In this document: piece by piece, positions 27,050 to 36,509 of the stretch | Position numbering within the stretch: the stretch's first letter is position 1 | Layout: each line of letters opens with the position of its first letter | DNA from: XYD12-FULL-36-8 sp964613805 | GTDB taxonomy: Bacteria; Bacteroidota; Ignavibacteria; Ignavibacteriales; Ignavibacteriaceae | DNA length: 64,000 nt | Reading direction: 5' to 3' | Assembly: GCA_964613805.1 (NCBI GenBank) | Contig: CAZTJF010000010.1 | Location: 62,001 to 126,000, forward strand | Notes under the pieces: model-generated | What the model saw: the letters and a program-made list of their open reading frames with translations, nothing else | What the model was told of the DNA's origin: nothing | Databases searched by the model: none | Position numbers and translations under genes: made by a program

Positions 27050-27478
27050 TTACTCTTCAATTTTTTTTACTCTTTTTTCGTGCCTGCCGCCTTCAAATTT
27101 TGTATTAAGCCAAATATCCAATATTTTGTAGATATTTTTCTCATCTAATAATCTCTCCCCGAGCGCAAGAAAGTTGGCATCATTATGTTTCCGTGATAGT
27201 TCAGCCATTTGTTCATCAACAACAAGTGCGGCTCTAACACCTTTAAATTTATTAGCAACTATCGAAACACCGATACCCGATCCGCAAACTCCGATACCTA
27301 AATCTGAGCTATGCTTCGATACATCTAATGCAGCAAGTTTAATAAAATCAGGATAGTCAACAGAATCAGAAGAAAAGGTTCCGTGGTCAATTACCACGAA
27401 ACCTTTTTTCTCTAAATAGTTTTTGATTAGCTGTTTATACTTGTAGCCCGCATGATCGGAGGCAATTGAAATTTTCAT
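27050..27478 (-). CDS. rpiB: Ribose-5-phosphate isomerase B
   Basis: A 142-residue RpiB/LacAB family enzyme interconverting ribose 5-phosphate and ribulose 5-phosphate. IASDHAGYKYKQLIKNYLEK is the N-terminal substrate motif and GICVSG-type GIGVCGSGIGVSIVANKFKG carries the catalytic Cys. RAALVVDEQMAELSRKHNDA is the conserved C-terminal half. The ATG overlaps the stop codon of the TPR lipoprotein gene (TAATG), so the two are coupled. Confidence 0.93.
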   Translation of the reverse strand: MKISIASDHAGYKYKQLIKNYLEKKGFVVIDHGTFSSDSVDYPDFIKLAALDVSKHSSDLGIGVCGSGIGVSIVANKFKGVRAALVVDEQMAELSRKHNDANFLALGERLLDEKNIYKILDIWLNTKFEGGRHEKRVKKIEE

Positions 27479-28758
27479 TACGGTACTGTAACACTTTTAC
27501 CTATCCAGCCAAAACAGCTTCCTGAAATTGGAATTACGGTTCCAGACTTAAGTTTACGGAAAAAGTAATCTTCCTTTGTAGGCACCGAATTGGATAAAGC
27601 ATTTATTCTATCTTGTGCTTGTTGTGCAATCGAAGCATCAACATTTTTTGCCTTTCTATAAGTATCTACTGCAAGTAAATAAACAAGTTTTGTGTCAAAA
27701 TTAAATTCACAACCTCTTGCGGATTGTTCATACAAAAGTCCTTCATTAAAGATTGCTTGTCCCCAGCCCTTTCCAATATCGCTTGCTTTTTGATATTGTG
27801 TTCTCGCTGCAGATAATTGTCCTTTATCTTTATATAAAATTCCTAAATTGAGGTAATGAACTTTATTGTCTGGATCAAGCTGAATTAATTTTTTCAATGC
27901 GGCTTCGGCTTTATCTAACTTATCCATTTTTTGGTACGCAGAAGCTAATTGATTCCAATAATTAATAGAGGCCGGTTCTTTAGCTACAAGAAACTCTAAA
28001 GCTACAATTGCTTCCTCAAATCTGCTTGCTTTAATTGCCAATGCAGCATAGTTCCATGCTTTTGTAAGATTCTCTTTGTCCAAATCCCATGTTTTTTTTC
28101 TGAGATCAACAAGCTCATCAATATTTTCAACAAGAGTTTCCAATTCGATTGGCCACTGGGGATTATTGGGTTCCTTCTCACCAAGCAATGAATAAAGATC
28201 AATTGCTTTTGTGCGGTTCTCGGTATTGTCAGTGTAATTTCTCTTATACAATTGTCCTAACCGATTATAATAATAGGACGAGAGGTTAGGATCGAAACTG
28301 AAAGCGTCCTCATACTCCTTGATTACAATTTCATCCTTTTCGCTAAGCCAAATTTCAGAAACAAAAGCTTTACGAACCTGAAAATATCCTTTTGCATCAG
28401 GAAAATGTTCGAGTGCTAAACCATAGAAGTAAAGTATTGTATCGTTAATACTCTTGATCGTTTCCGGTGATGCGTTTGAAGAATCATGCAAATACCAGAA
28501 ACAGTCCTCCATTTTGTAATAGATCCATTTTGCAAAACGTTTTGGATCCATCTGCAGTACTGACCAACCATATGGAAGTGCACTGATGCAATCTTTATTC
28601 TTATAATATTCTGAGAATAGACTATACTCCGTTAGAATTTTCGCTGAATCGGTCGGACTATAAATATACTCCCGATTTTCAATTTTTGTACTTGCTGTCG
28701 AACAATTAATTGTGAATACGAGAGAAAGTAAAGCAAATAATGCTGTTAGATGTTTCAA
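27478..28758 (-). CDS. TPR-repeat lipoprotein
   Basis: About 426 residues if started at TTG 28758, which has AAAGGA at the right distance and gives a tidy lipoprotein signal (HLTALFALLSLVFTINCS); the frame is open to an ATG at 28821, inside the upstream gene. Several tetratricopeptide repeats follow, clearest at about 250-330 (WNQLASAYQKMDKLDKAEAA, YLNLGILYKDKGQLSAARTQ). TPRs mediate protein contacts. The C-terminus ends GCFGWIGKSVTVP. It lies between an outer-membrane protein and rpiB, and its role is probably in the envelope. Confidence 0.75.
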   Translation of the reverse strand: MKHLTALFALLSLVFTINCSTASTKIENREYIYSPTDSAKILTEYSLFSEYYKNKDCISALPYGWSVLQMDPKRFAKWIYYKMEDCFWYLHDSSNASPETIKSINDTILYFYGLALEHFPDAKGYFQVRKAFVSEIWLSEKDEIVIKEYEDAFSFDPNLSSYYYNRLGQLYKRNYTDNTENRTKAIDLYSLLGEKEPNNPQWPIELETLVENIDELVDLRKKTWDLDKENLTKAWNYAALAIKASRFEEAIVALEFLVAKEPASINYWNQLASAYQKMDKLDKAEAALKKLIQLDPDNKVHYLNLGILYKDKGQLSAARTQYQKASDIGKGWGQAIFNEGLLYEQSARGCEFNFDTKLVYLLAVDTYRKAKNVDASIAQQAQDRINALSNSVPTKEDYFFRKLKSGTVIPISGSCFGWIGKSVTVP

Positions 28759-28786
28759 TTTATTTCCTTTGAAATTATTGAAAAAA

Positions 28787-30034
28787 TTATTTTTCCTGTC
28801 TAAGAAACCAAAGTTCGCCAAGACTTAATCCTATTCCTAATTTAATAATATCTTCTTGAAGAAGATTTGATTCTTTTGTTCCACGCCTCGAGTACATCAA
28901 ACCTATATCTAATGTATTCTCATAACTGAACGGTAAAGATGCTCCAATTGAAACCGAATATTGGTTTATTCCTTTAGAATTAATTAAATACTGCGTTTGT
29001 TCATAGCTTAAACCTGCACGTAAAATGATTTGTTCCCAAAATGTGCTGCCTAATTCTCGTGAAGGGCGATACTCAAATCCGCTGCTTATTTTATAAGCGT
29101 CTCTTAATTCAGTCGGCGTGAAATCATTTGTTTTGTATTTACTCCATGCTTGAGAGGAATAATCTAAACTGAACAAAAATTTATTTCTTAAGCTAAAACT
29201 CATCCCCATCGATAATTTAGTAGGAATGTTTACTTCACCTCTGCCTGAGACTAATGTATCAATGCCAACAACCGAACTTGCAGTGTACAAAGTATCATTT
29301 ATTAAATTTGAAAAAAGATTTGCTGACATACCGAATCTTAAATCAGAGATAGATTTTAGCTCAAGTAATTTCGAAAAATCGGGAGAAATAAAACCAATTG
29401 TACCGCCAATTCCGCGATACTCATTATTCCTTTTATACTCACTTGAAAAAGAAACTGAATTGTTAAAATCAACTCGTGATAAATAATTTACATTTCCAAA
29501 ATAGTAATCAAACGAAGCTCCAACTGATAAATCAAAGGGAAGTGAATAAGATGTACTGACAAAAGCTTTTGAAAGTCCGCCATTCCCTGAATATTCAATC
29601 GTATAATCCCCGATTAAAGGAGCAGCAGAAGTTAAATTTTCGACAACTTTATAGCTGACATTTGAAAATGGAACCAACCCAATCGCCATACCAAATCCGT
29701 ATTGATTGCTAATAGGAATTCCAACAGCGAAACCGCCAAAATTCATTTCTGAAAAATAATTTTTCTGTAAGGTGCTTGATAAGAACGTCCCATTATAATT
29801 CAGACTGAATTCAATCCTTGTTTTACCAATTCTATGAAGTGAGGCAGGATTGAGGATTGAAATGAAATCAACATCAGCAACAGAAGCACCAAGCTGTCCC
29901 ATACCCATTTTACGAACCGAAAATGAATAGTCCAAATCACCTAAACCGAAACGTGAATAGCTCGTGCTGCTTTGCGCACTTAAGCTGCCTACTAATAAAG
30001 TAATCATCAACACTATTAAAAATTTATATTTCAT
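28787..30034 (-). CDS. Outer-membrane beta-barrel protein
   Basis: A 415-residue protein with a signal peptide ending SLSAQSS and a long run of alternating beta-strand sequence. The start SSTSYSRFGLGDLDYSFSVR, then ADVDFISILNPASL and VGIPISNQYGFGMAIGLVPF, resembles FadL/OmpP1-like barrels of the FCB group, in which an NPA motif follows the first strand. The last strand ends LSLGELWFLRQEK. It overlaps the lipoprotein gene upstream by four bases. Substrate is unknown. Confidence 0.6.
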   Translation of the reverse strand: MKYKFLIVLMITLLVGSLSAQSSTSYSRFGLGDLDYSFSVRKMGMGQLGASVADVDFISILNPASLHRIGKTRIEFSLNYNGTFLSSTLQKNYFSEMNFGGFAVGIPISNQYGFGMAIGLVPFSNVSYKVVENLTSAAPLIGDYTIEYSGNGGLSKAFVSTSYSLPFDLSVGASFDYYFGNVNYLSRVDFNNSVSFSSEYKRNNEYRGIGGTIGFISPDFSKLLELKSISDLRFGMSANLFSNLINDTLYTASSVVGIDTLVSGRGEVNIPTKLSMGMSFSLRNKFLFSLDYSSQAWSKYKTNDFTPTELRDAYKISSGFEYRPSRELGSTFWEQIILRAGLSYEQTQYLINSKGINQYSVSIGASLPFSYENTLDIGLMYSRRGTKESNLLQEDIIKLGIGLSLGELWFLRQEK

Positions 30035-31206
30035 TTTTTAGATGTATAGATAATTTGAAGTTTTGGTCTTTCCTCAAAATTTATTGCACCACTCCCCTTG
30101 ATTGCAAAAATTTCGACACCATTTAGTTTATCAGATGCAGCAACCAACAAACCTTGATTACTTTTTTCAACCAATGCTCTTTGAATATACGAAGTGACAC
30201 TGCCTTTAAAAGTATTCTGATCCCTATCGAGAAATAGTGCGAAAGAAGAATCAATTAATAAGCTAACACTGTCGGTTAAATAATTCACTCGCAGCGAGTT
30301 AGTATAGCTCGAACCCGTTAATGTCTTAAGAGTATCAAGGGTTAAAGTTAGCTGTGCGTAATTTACTACTATACTTTCCGGTAAACTCGATAAATCAAAG
30401 AATAATCTTGCTTCACTGTTTAATCCTGATTGGATACCGATATTTTCTGCACCAACATCCGGAAGTGAACCACTGACAACACTCAAATCAATAGAGGGGA
30501 AAAAACTCACCGTATCAATATACACTCCTGTTTTTTCCATAACTATCTTCAAGGAAGGAATCGGAACATCTTCAACTGATAAAGCTTGAAATCCAATTAT
30601 TTTCTGGGAATTAGCAGATGGCTTGATGTATAATCCATTTACTGCCGGTAAACTTGTATCTGCATTTGCCTTGAGCCAGCTAAGTGCAATCTGATTATCA
30701 AAATAGAAACTGTTAATAGTATCAGAAAAAGTTTTGTTGAAAGAGACATCATTCGCATCAAATGATAAAAGTGAAAGACTATCTGAAGTAAATCCTGTTG
30801 ACCAACTGCTATTTATTTTGTGAACATTATAATCAATTTGGGCTGCGCTGTCACCAAAAGAATAATTTTTAGTAAACTCAATTTTGGCAGAAGTAACTGT
30901 TATTTCATTATTAAGTAACTGCTGTTTAGTGGAATCAGCGAAGTAAATTAAAAACTTGATAAGAATGCCTGCTTCTAAATTAGCTTTTTTTCCAAGCAGC
31001 AGCCGATTTGCATTGCTTAGAGCGATAACTTTTTTAGAAACACTTGAAGACTGAAATAAGGAATCCTTAGCTGAATCAAGTTGAAGAACATTTATTAAAT
31101 CTTGCGATAAGAGATTTGACCCGATAGAAGAAGGTGAATCACTGCACGAAATGTGAAGTAAGGAAATCGTAATTAAGAATAACAGAATAAAAGTGCGATT
31201 GGACAA
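30031..31206 (-). CDS. Secreted lipoprotein, possibly DUF4270-like
   Basis: About 391 residues when started at TTG 31206, which follows GGAG by nine bases and gives a clean lipoprotein signal (SNRTFILLFLITISLLHISC); the open frame runs to 31272 inside gmhB. The mature start SDSPSSIGSNLLSQDLINV looks like the beginning of DUF4270-type surface lipoproteins. The rest is beta-rich with repeated Ser/Asp/Leu text and no catalytic motif that I recognise. It sits between an outer-membrane barrel gene and gmhB; a role at the cell surface is likely, not proven. Confidence 0.6.
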   Translation of the reverse strand: MSNRTFILLFLITISLLHISCSDSPSSIGSNLLSQDLINVLQLDSAKDSLFQSSSVSKKVIALSNANRLLLGKKANLEAGILIKFLIYFADSTKQQLLNNEITVTSAKIEFTKNYSFGDSAAQIDYNVHKINSSWSTGFTSDSLSLLSFDANDVSFNKTFSDTINSFYFDNQIALSWLKANADTSLPAVNGLYIKPSANSQKIIGFQALSVEDVPIPSLKIVMEKTGVYIDTVSFFPSIDLSVVSGSLPDVGAENIGIQSGLNSEARLFFDLSSLPESIVVNYAQLTLTLDTLKTLTGSSYTNSLRVNYLTDSVSLLIDSSFALFLDRDQNTFKGSVTSYIQRALVEKSNQGLLVAASDKLNGVEIFAIKGSGAINFEERPKLQIIYTSKK

Positions 31207-31207
31207 A

Positions 31208-31783
31208 TTAATTTTCTCCGCAAAAGTCATTAATAATAAATCTGCAAGCTTGATCCAGATTTTCGGCAACAAAAGTGGGAATTTTATTTTGCTTTTGCAA
31301 GATAGAAAAACTCTCTGTTCCGTAACCAGTTTTCACAAGAATTGATTTCATTCCGGCATTAAACCCGCATTGAATATCTGAAATCGTATCACCAATAAAA
31401 TATGATTTACTTAAATCAATCTGAAATTCTTTAGCCGCATCAAAGACAAGTTTAGGAGAAGGTTTGCGGCATTCACATTCTTCTTCATTATTGTAATCGG
31501 GATGATAGGGGCAATAGTAGAAGGCATCAATGGAAGTATCTTTTTCCAAGAGAAGCTCATTTATTTTGTTATTTACTTCATCTACCATTTGTTTAGTGAT
31601 CAATCCTCTGGCTACACCTGATTGATTTGATATCACAATCAACTTACAATTTAACTTTACTTTTAATTCTGATAGTGCTTTTGCTGCACCCGGGAAAAGT
31701 TTAACATTTGACGGTTCACCTAAATAACCCGGGTCTTCGTTGATTGTTCCATCCCGGTCAAGAAAAACGGCAATGTTTGGCAT
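31208..31783 (-). CDS. gmhB: D-glycero-D-manno-heptose 1,7-bisphosphate 7-phosphatase
   Basis: A 191-residue HAD-IIIA phosphatase. FLDRDGTINEDPGYLGEP contains the DxD nucleophile, IVISNQSGVARGLI the second HAD motif and YFIGDTISDIQCGFNAG the last one. A Cys/His cluster, YYCPYHPDYNNEEECECRKP, matches the zinc loop of GmhB. It supplies the heptose precursor for lipopolysaccharide core. It lies directly after glgA (two-base gap), a combination seen in other FCB genomes (family knowledge), though the link is not functional in an obvious way. Confidence 0.88.
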   Translation of the reverse strand: MPNIAVFLDRDGTINEDPGYLGEPSNVKLFPGAAKALSELKVKLNCKLIVISNQSGVARGLITKQMVDEVNNKINELLLEKDTSIDAFYYCPYHPDYNNEEECECRKPSPKLVFDAAKEFQIDLSKSYFIGDTISDIQCGFNAGMKSILVKTGYGTESFSILQKQNKIPTFVAENLDQACRFIINDFCGEN

Positions 31784-31785
31784 TA

Positions 31786-33276
31786 CTAATTTTCAAGAAT
31801 CGTTTTGTAGAGGTCAACATATTTCTTTGCTGAAGCATTCCAACTAAAATCCATCTTCATACCGTTACGCATTATTCTCATCCATTTTTTCTTATCTTCA
31901 AAAAGTTTTAAAGCGCGTTTCATTTCCTTAAGTAATGCTTCTGCTTCGTATTTTTTAAAAACAAAACCATTGCCTTCATCGGTTTTTTCATCAAAACGGA
32001 TTACAGTATCAGCAAGACCTCCGGTTTCTCGCACAATTGGAACCGTACCATATGCTAAACTGTACATTTGGTTTAGTCCACATGGTTCGACCTGTGACGG
32101 CATTAGGAAAATATCCGCTCCGGCTTCTATCAAATGGGCAAGTTCATCATTAAAGCCAAGATAACAGGCAAATTTGTTTTTATACTTTTCACTCATTTTT
32201 TCAAAAAAGGCATGAAACTTTTTATCGCCTGTACCAAGAAGAATGAACTGTAATTTCATACTCATCATCTCTTTAAAGGCATCGGCTATAAGATCTATAC
32301 CTTTAGAATTGTAAAGTCGTGAAATCACACCAATTATTGGAATCTGCGGGTCGAAGTTCAACCCAAATTTACTCGCAAGTTCCATTTTATTTTCTACTTT
32401 ACTTTCCAAATCTTTTGAGGAATATTTTTTTACAATATGTTTATCCTTTTCAGGGTTCCAAACATTCATATCAATTCCGTTAACAATTCCAAAAAGATCA
32501 TTTTTTCTCTTTGACAAAACATTTTTCAAGCCTGAACCTAAATCATCTTTAGTTCTGATTTCATTTGCATATGTTTCGCTGACTGTGTTTATAACATCTG
32601 CAAACATAAGCCCGCTTTTCATAAAGTTGATTTTACCATTCAATTCAATTCCACGCTCGGAGTTTAGTTCCTCAGGCAAACCGGTTTTCTTAAAAGTTGA
32701 TTTCGGAAACTCACCCTGATAATCAATATTATGAATTGTAAAAAGAGTTTTGAAGCGGTCAAAATTTTCACTGTTTTTGTAAACTGTTTTAATGTATGCA
32801 GGAATTAAACCGCACTGCCAATCATTACAATGAATTATATCCGGAATCCAACCTAACCTTGTAATCAATTCAGGAATTGATCGGGCAAGTAAGATATATC
32901 TTTCATCATTATCGGGATAATCTTTCTCGGTTTTTGGATCAATGTAAAGACCATTCCTGCTCCCGAAGTACTCATGGTTTTCTAAAAAATAAATCTGAAC
33001 TCTAACTTTTGGTCCGGGTAAAAAACATGATTTAAGTGAAAAAACAACATCCTTATCACCAATTTTAATAGGAATATCCTTTAACCTAACCACTTCATGA
33101 ATTTTAAATTTTCGCTGGTCAACAGCACCATATTTTGGAATGACAATTCTTACCTCATTTCCCATATCAGATAAATATTGCGGCAGTGCTGAAGAAACAT
33201 CGGCCAAACCTCCGGTTTTAACAAATGGCATAACCTCGGATGACACGAATAGTATTTTGAATTTTCTTGGTGGCAT
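31786..33276 (-). CDS. glgA: Glycogen (starch) synthase
   Basis: A 496-residue GT5 glycosyltransferase that adds ADP-glucose to glycogen. The N-terminal KTGGLADVSSALPQYLSDMG is the ADP-glucose site; the catalytic-domain text HCNDWQCGLIPAYIKTVYK and the C-terminal EPCGLNQMYSLAYGTVPIVR with ETGGLADTV are all typical. The length is normal. No glgB/glgC is seen in the window. The start ATG at 33276 fits the N-terminal Rossmann strand KILFVSSEVMPFV. Confidence 0.94.
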   Translation of the reverse strand: MPPRKFKILFVSSEVMPFVKTGGLADVSSALPQYLSDMGNEVRIVIPKYGAVDQRKFKIHEVVRLKDIPIKIGDKDVVFSLKSCFLPGPKVRVQIYFLENHEYFGSRNGLYIDPKTEKDYPDNDERYILLARSIPELITRLGWIPDIIHCNDWQCGLIPAYIKTVYKNSENFDRFKTLFTIHNIDYQGEFPKSTFKKTGLPEELNSERGIELNGKINFMKSGLMFADVINTVSETYANEIRTKDDLGSGLKNVLSKRKNDLFGIVNGIDMNVWNPEKDKHIVKKYSSKDLESKVENKMELASKFGLNFDPQIPIIGVISRLYNSKGIDLIADAFKEMMSMKLQFILLGTGDKKFHAFFEKMSEKYKNKFACYLGFNDELAHLIEAGADIFLMPSQVEPCGLNQMYSLAYGTVPIVRETGGLADTVIRFDEKTDEGNGFVFKKYEAEALLKEMKRALKLFEDKKKWMRIMRNGMKMDFSWNASAKKYVDLYKTILEN

Positions 33277-33470
33277 GGTTTATTTTGATATTAGTGAAGG
33301 ATAATTCATAAAAATGATTACAAATTTACGAAATAAAATAGCTGAACCCAAAAATTTTACACTTTTGCGGTTTCAGCCGTAAGAATAGGTTGTATTAAAA
33401 AATCCTAAAACTTAACTTTAGAGCATCAAATAAATCCATTTTTTAGCCCTTGAATTATTAGAACTATAAA

Positions 33471-34001
33471 ATGTTAAAAGCTCTGATCACAACAACTTTT
33501 ATTTACACTGCTTTTTTGTTCTATTCTTGTTCTGCCTCGACTGATACAAGGTACGCAAAAGAAATCGAAAAGGAAGTACCCAACTCCAAAGAAAAAGAAA
33601 TCATTATTGAAGATGATTTTGATATAACACCGTACAAAACAAAAATTGAAGTTCCGATTGGAAAGAAAGAAGAAGGAAATAAACCGCTTGATTTGTGGTA
33701 TGGTTATCCAAATGAAATTCAGGAAAATCAATCATCCAAAACGGTTATTGATACAATTCCGGGTTACCGTGTACAAGTTATTTCAACTGATGATCTTGAG
33801 GAAGCAAACACAATCCGCTCAGATGTATTTTTTAAGACAAATGAAAAAGACATTTATATTTTATTTGAGCCGCCATTTTATGTTGTTCGAGTCGGTGATT
33901 ATAAAAATATAAATGACGCAAAAGCAATCAGCTTTAAACTAAATCAATTGGGCTTTTCTGGAACAAAAGTCGTCAACGATCTCATAAATATTTTCAAATA
34001 A
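33471..34001 (+). CDS. SPOR-domain lipoprotein
   Basis: A 176-residue protein with a lipoprotein signal (FIYTAFLFYSCSAS) and a C-terminal SPOR domain (about 100-175), seen in YRVQVISTDDLEEANTIRSD and YVVRVGDYKNINDAKAISFK. SPOR domains bind denuded peptidoglycan glycans at division sites. A charged linker (about 20-85) joins the two parts. It starts a plus-strand group with hutI, which begins 11 bases after its stop. Confidence 0.8.
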   Translation: MLKALITTTFIYTAFLFYSCSASTDTRYAKEIEKEVPNSKEKEIIIEDDFDITPYKTKIEVPIGKKEEGNKPLDLWYGYPNEIQENQSSKTVIDTIPGYRVQVISTDDLEEANTIRSDVFFKTNEKDIYILFEPPFYVVRVGDYKNINDAKAISFKLNQLGFSGTKVVNDLINIFK

Positions 34002-34012
34002 CTTTTTCAGTA

Positions 34013-35260
34013 ATGAAACTCCTCACAAACAGTTCGCAAATAGTAACAGTAAATACCAATGGGCAAAATTATAAACGCGGTAAAAGTTTAAATGATACTG
34101 GAGTTTTAACCGAACACGCAATTGCTATCGAAGATGGCAGAATAAAAGATATTGTTCCTAATACTTCAATAAAAAATTTAAGCGGCTTTGAAATAATAGA
34201 TGTGCATGGCAAAATAATTCTACCGGGTTTAGTTGAATGTCACACTCACTCGGCATTTGCCGGTTCAAGAGCTACTGAGTTTAAGATGAAACTTCAAGGA
34301 AACACTTATGAAGAAATTGCGCTTAGTGGAGGAGGAATCTTATCTACTGTAAATGCCGTCAGAAATTCATCAGTTAATCAATTGGTTCAGCTTCTTATCC
34401 CGAGAATTAAATATTTTATCAGTCAGGGCATTACCACTCTTGAGATAAAAAGCGGTTACGGGTTAGATGTTGAAAACGAGATTAAATTACTCGAAGCTAT
34501 AGATAAAACAAGGGACATCTTCCCTATTGATATTGTTTCAACATTTCTTGGTGCACATACATATCCAGCGGAATTTAAGAATAATCGCACTGGCTATTTG
34601 GAATTAATCACAGAAAAAATGCTGCCGCTAATTGCTCAAAAGAAATTAGCAAAGTTCTGTGATGGCTTTTGTGAAAAAACTGCTTTCTCTTCAATTGACA
34701 TAGATTTGATTTTCAAAAAAGCTAAAGAACTTGGATTCCAATTGCGGCTTCATACCGAGCAGTTTAATAGCATCGGCGGACTTGATACTGCGTTAAAACA
34801 TAATGCGGTAACAGTTGATCATCTTGAAGTTTTGATTTATGAAAATATTTCCAAACTCGCTCAATCAAATACGACAGCAGTATTACTTCCTGGAGTATCA
34901 TTTTTCTTAGATTACCAATATGCTCCGGCTCGTAAACTTATTGATAGTGATGCAATAATAGCTTTATCTACGGATTATAATCCCGGTTCATCGCACATTG
35001 CTAATTTAAATTTCATTATGAGCTTGGCAGCGATCAAATTGAAAATGACATTTGAGGAAATCATTTCCGCAGTCACAATAAATGCAGCTAAAACTTTATT
35101 AATGAATGATCAAATCGGCAGCATTGAAATTGGTAAGATAGCCGACTTTGCAGTATTCGATGCTCAAGATTATTCTGAAATAATTTTCAACGTCGGTAAA
35201 AACTTAAATGTAATGACAATTAAGAATGGTAATATAATTTATCAATCAAATGATTCGTAA
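34013..35260 (+). CDS. hutI: Imidazolonepropionase
   Basis: A 415-residue amidohydrolase that opens 4-imidazolone-5-propionate to formiminoglutamate in histidine breakdown. The metal site GLVECHTHSAFAGSRATEF and substrate residues SGGGILSTVNAVRNSS are typical; further metal ligands are in FLGAHTYPAEFK, RLHTEQFNSIGG and LSTDYNPGSS. Other hut genes are not nearby. It overlaps the open frame of the next gene by a few bases. Confidence 0.93.
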   Translation: MKLLTNSSQIVTVNTNGQNYKRGKSLNDTGVLTEHAIAIEDGRIKDIVPNTSIKNLSGFEIIDVHGKIILPGLVECHTHSAFAGSRATEFKMKLQGNTYEEIALSGGGILSTVNAVRNSSVNQLVQLLIPRIKYFISQGITTLEIKSGYGLDVENEIKLLEAIDKTRDIFPIDIVSTFLGAHTYPAEFKNNRTGYLELITEKMLPLIAQKKLAKFCDGFCEKTAFSSIDIDLIFKKAKELGFQLRLHTEQFNSIGGLDTALKHNAVTVDHLEVLIYENISKLAQSNTTAVLLPGVSFFLDYQYAPARKLIDSDAIIALSTDYNPGSSHIANLNFIMSLAAIKLKMTFEEIISAVTINAAKTLLMNDQIGSIEIGKIADFAVFDAQDYSEIIFNVGKNLNVMTIKNGNIIYQSNDS

Positions 35261-35276
35261 ATCTCTAAGGTTAATT

Positions 35277-36509
35277 ATGCTTAAAAATATTTTCATCCTT
35301 TTTACTGTGCTGACTATTGCAACTTGTGGTAAATCGTCCCAAGTAATAACGGGAATTGATGTATTAAAAGAATCTAATTTCAAAATTCTCGAAGGAAAAA
35401 AAATTGGGTTAATTACAAATCCAACCGGAGTTGATTTAAAATTAAAATCAACAATTGATATTCTTTATGAAGCAAAGAACATTAATTTGGTCGCATTGTT
35501 TGGTCCAGAACATGGAGTTCGCGGTGATTACGCCGCAGGAGATCTTGTTGAAACTTACATTGACCAATCAACGAATCTTCCTGTTTATTCTCTCTATGGA
35601 AATACAAGGAAGCCAACAGCAGATATGCTGAAAGGAATTGATGTTCTTGTTTATGATATTCAAGACATCGGCTGCCGTTCTTACACTTACATCAGCACGA
35701 TGGGTTTGGCAATGGAATCCGCCGCTGAAAATAATATTGAGTTTGTCGTACTCGATAGACCAAATCCTCTTGGAGGATCAAAAGTGGAAGGCAATCTTGT
35801 TGAGGATGGATATTATTCGTTCGTCAGTCAATTTAAAATTCCTTATGTGTACGGTTTAACTTGCGGCGAGCTTGCTAAAATGCTAAACGAAGAACGAATG
35901 CTGAACAGTGGGATAAAGTGCAAGTTGACTGTTGTTCCAATGAAAAACTGGAAAAGAGAAATGTTATTTAAAGAAACAGGATTAGAATGGGTGTTAACTT
36001 CACCGCATGTACCGCATGAATACTCTCCGCAATATTATGTTTCAACTGGAATAATGGGTGAACTTGGAATTGTTTCTGAAGGAGTCGGTTACACACTTCC
36101 CTTTCAAGTTTTCGCTGCGGAATGGATAAATGCAAATGTTCTTGCAAATAAAATGAATTCGCTAAACCTTGATGGAGTTATTTTCAGACCAATAACTATA
36201 AAACCTTACTACGGCGGCGATGTTAATAAGGAACTTCATGGAGTTCAGATTCACATACTAAATTCTAATCAAGTGAATCTGATGAGCTTACAATTTTTGT
36301 TCATGCAGATTAACAATGAGCTTTACCCAAACTTCAATCCATTTAAAATGGCTGACAGATCAGCGCTTAATATGTTTGATAAGGTGATGGGAACTTCAAA
36401 AATCAGAGAGTTATTTGTTAAGCGAATGAAGTATGATGACATAAAAGATTATTTAGAGAAAGACATTGAAAAATTTAAAGACATTTCTAAGAAGTATTAC
36501 ATTTATTAG
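35277..36509 (+). CDS. DUF1343 / NamZ-like exo-beta-N-acetylmuramidase
   Basis: About 410 residues from the ATG at 35277, which is preceded by TAAGG and starts a lipoprotein signal (FILFTVLTIATCGKSS); the frame is open from 35250. The DUF1343 core is clear: KIGLITNPTGVDLKLKSTID, VALFGPEHGVRGDYAAGD, VYDIQDIGCRSYTYISTMGL and VLDRPNPLGGSKVEGN. Characterised members (NamZ) release N-acetylmuramic acid from peptidoglycan fragments. Its final 44 bases overlap the next gene in another frame. It likely acts in wall recycling. Confidence 0.88.
   Translation: MLKNIFILFTVLTIATCGKSSQVITGIDVLKESNFKILEGKKIGLITNPTGVDLKLKSTIDILYEAKNINLVALFGPEHGVRGDYAAGDLVETYIDQSTNLPVYSLYGNTRKPTADMLKGIDVLVYDIQDIGCRSYTYISTMGLAMESAAENNIEFVVLDRPNPLGGSKVEGNLVEDGYYSFVSQFKIPYVYGLTCGELAKMLNEERMLNSGIKCKLTVVPMKNWKREMLFKETGLEWVLTSPHVPHEYSPQYYVSTGIMGELGIVSEGVGYTLPFQVFAAEWINANVLANKMNSLNLDGVIFRPITIKPYYGGDVNKELHGVQIHILNSNQVNLMSLQFLFMQINNELYPNFNPFKMADRSALNMFDKVMGTSKIRELFVKRMKYDDIKDYLEKDIEKFKDISKKYYIY

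Noticed and set aside
33474..33912. Open frames overlapping the SPOR lipoprotein gene
   Set aside because: The SPOR gene has a signal peptide and a recognised domain; the overlapping frames have neither.
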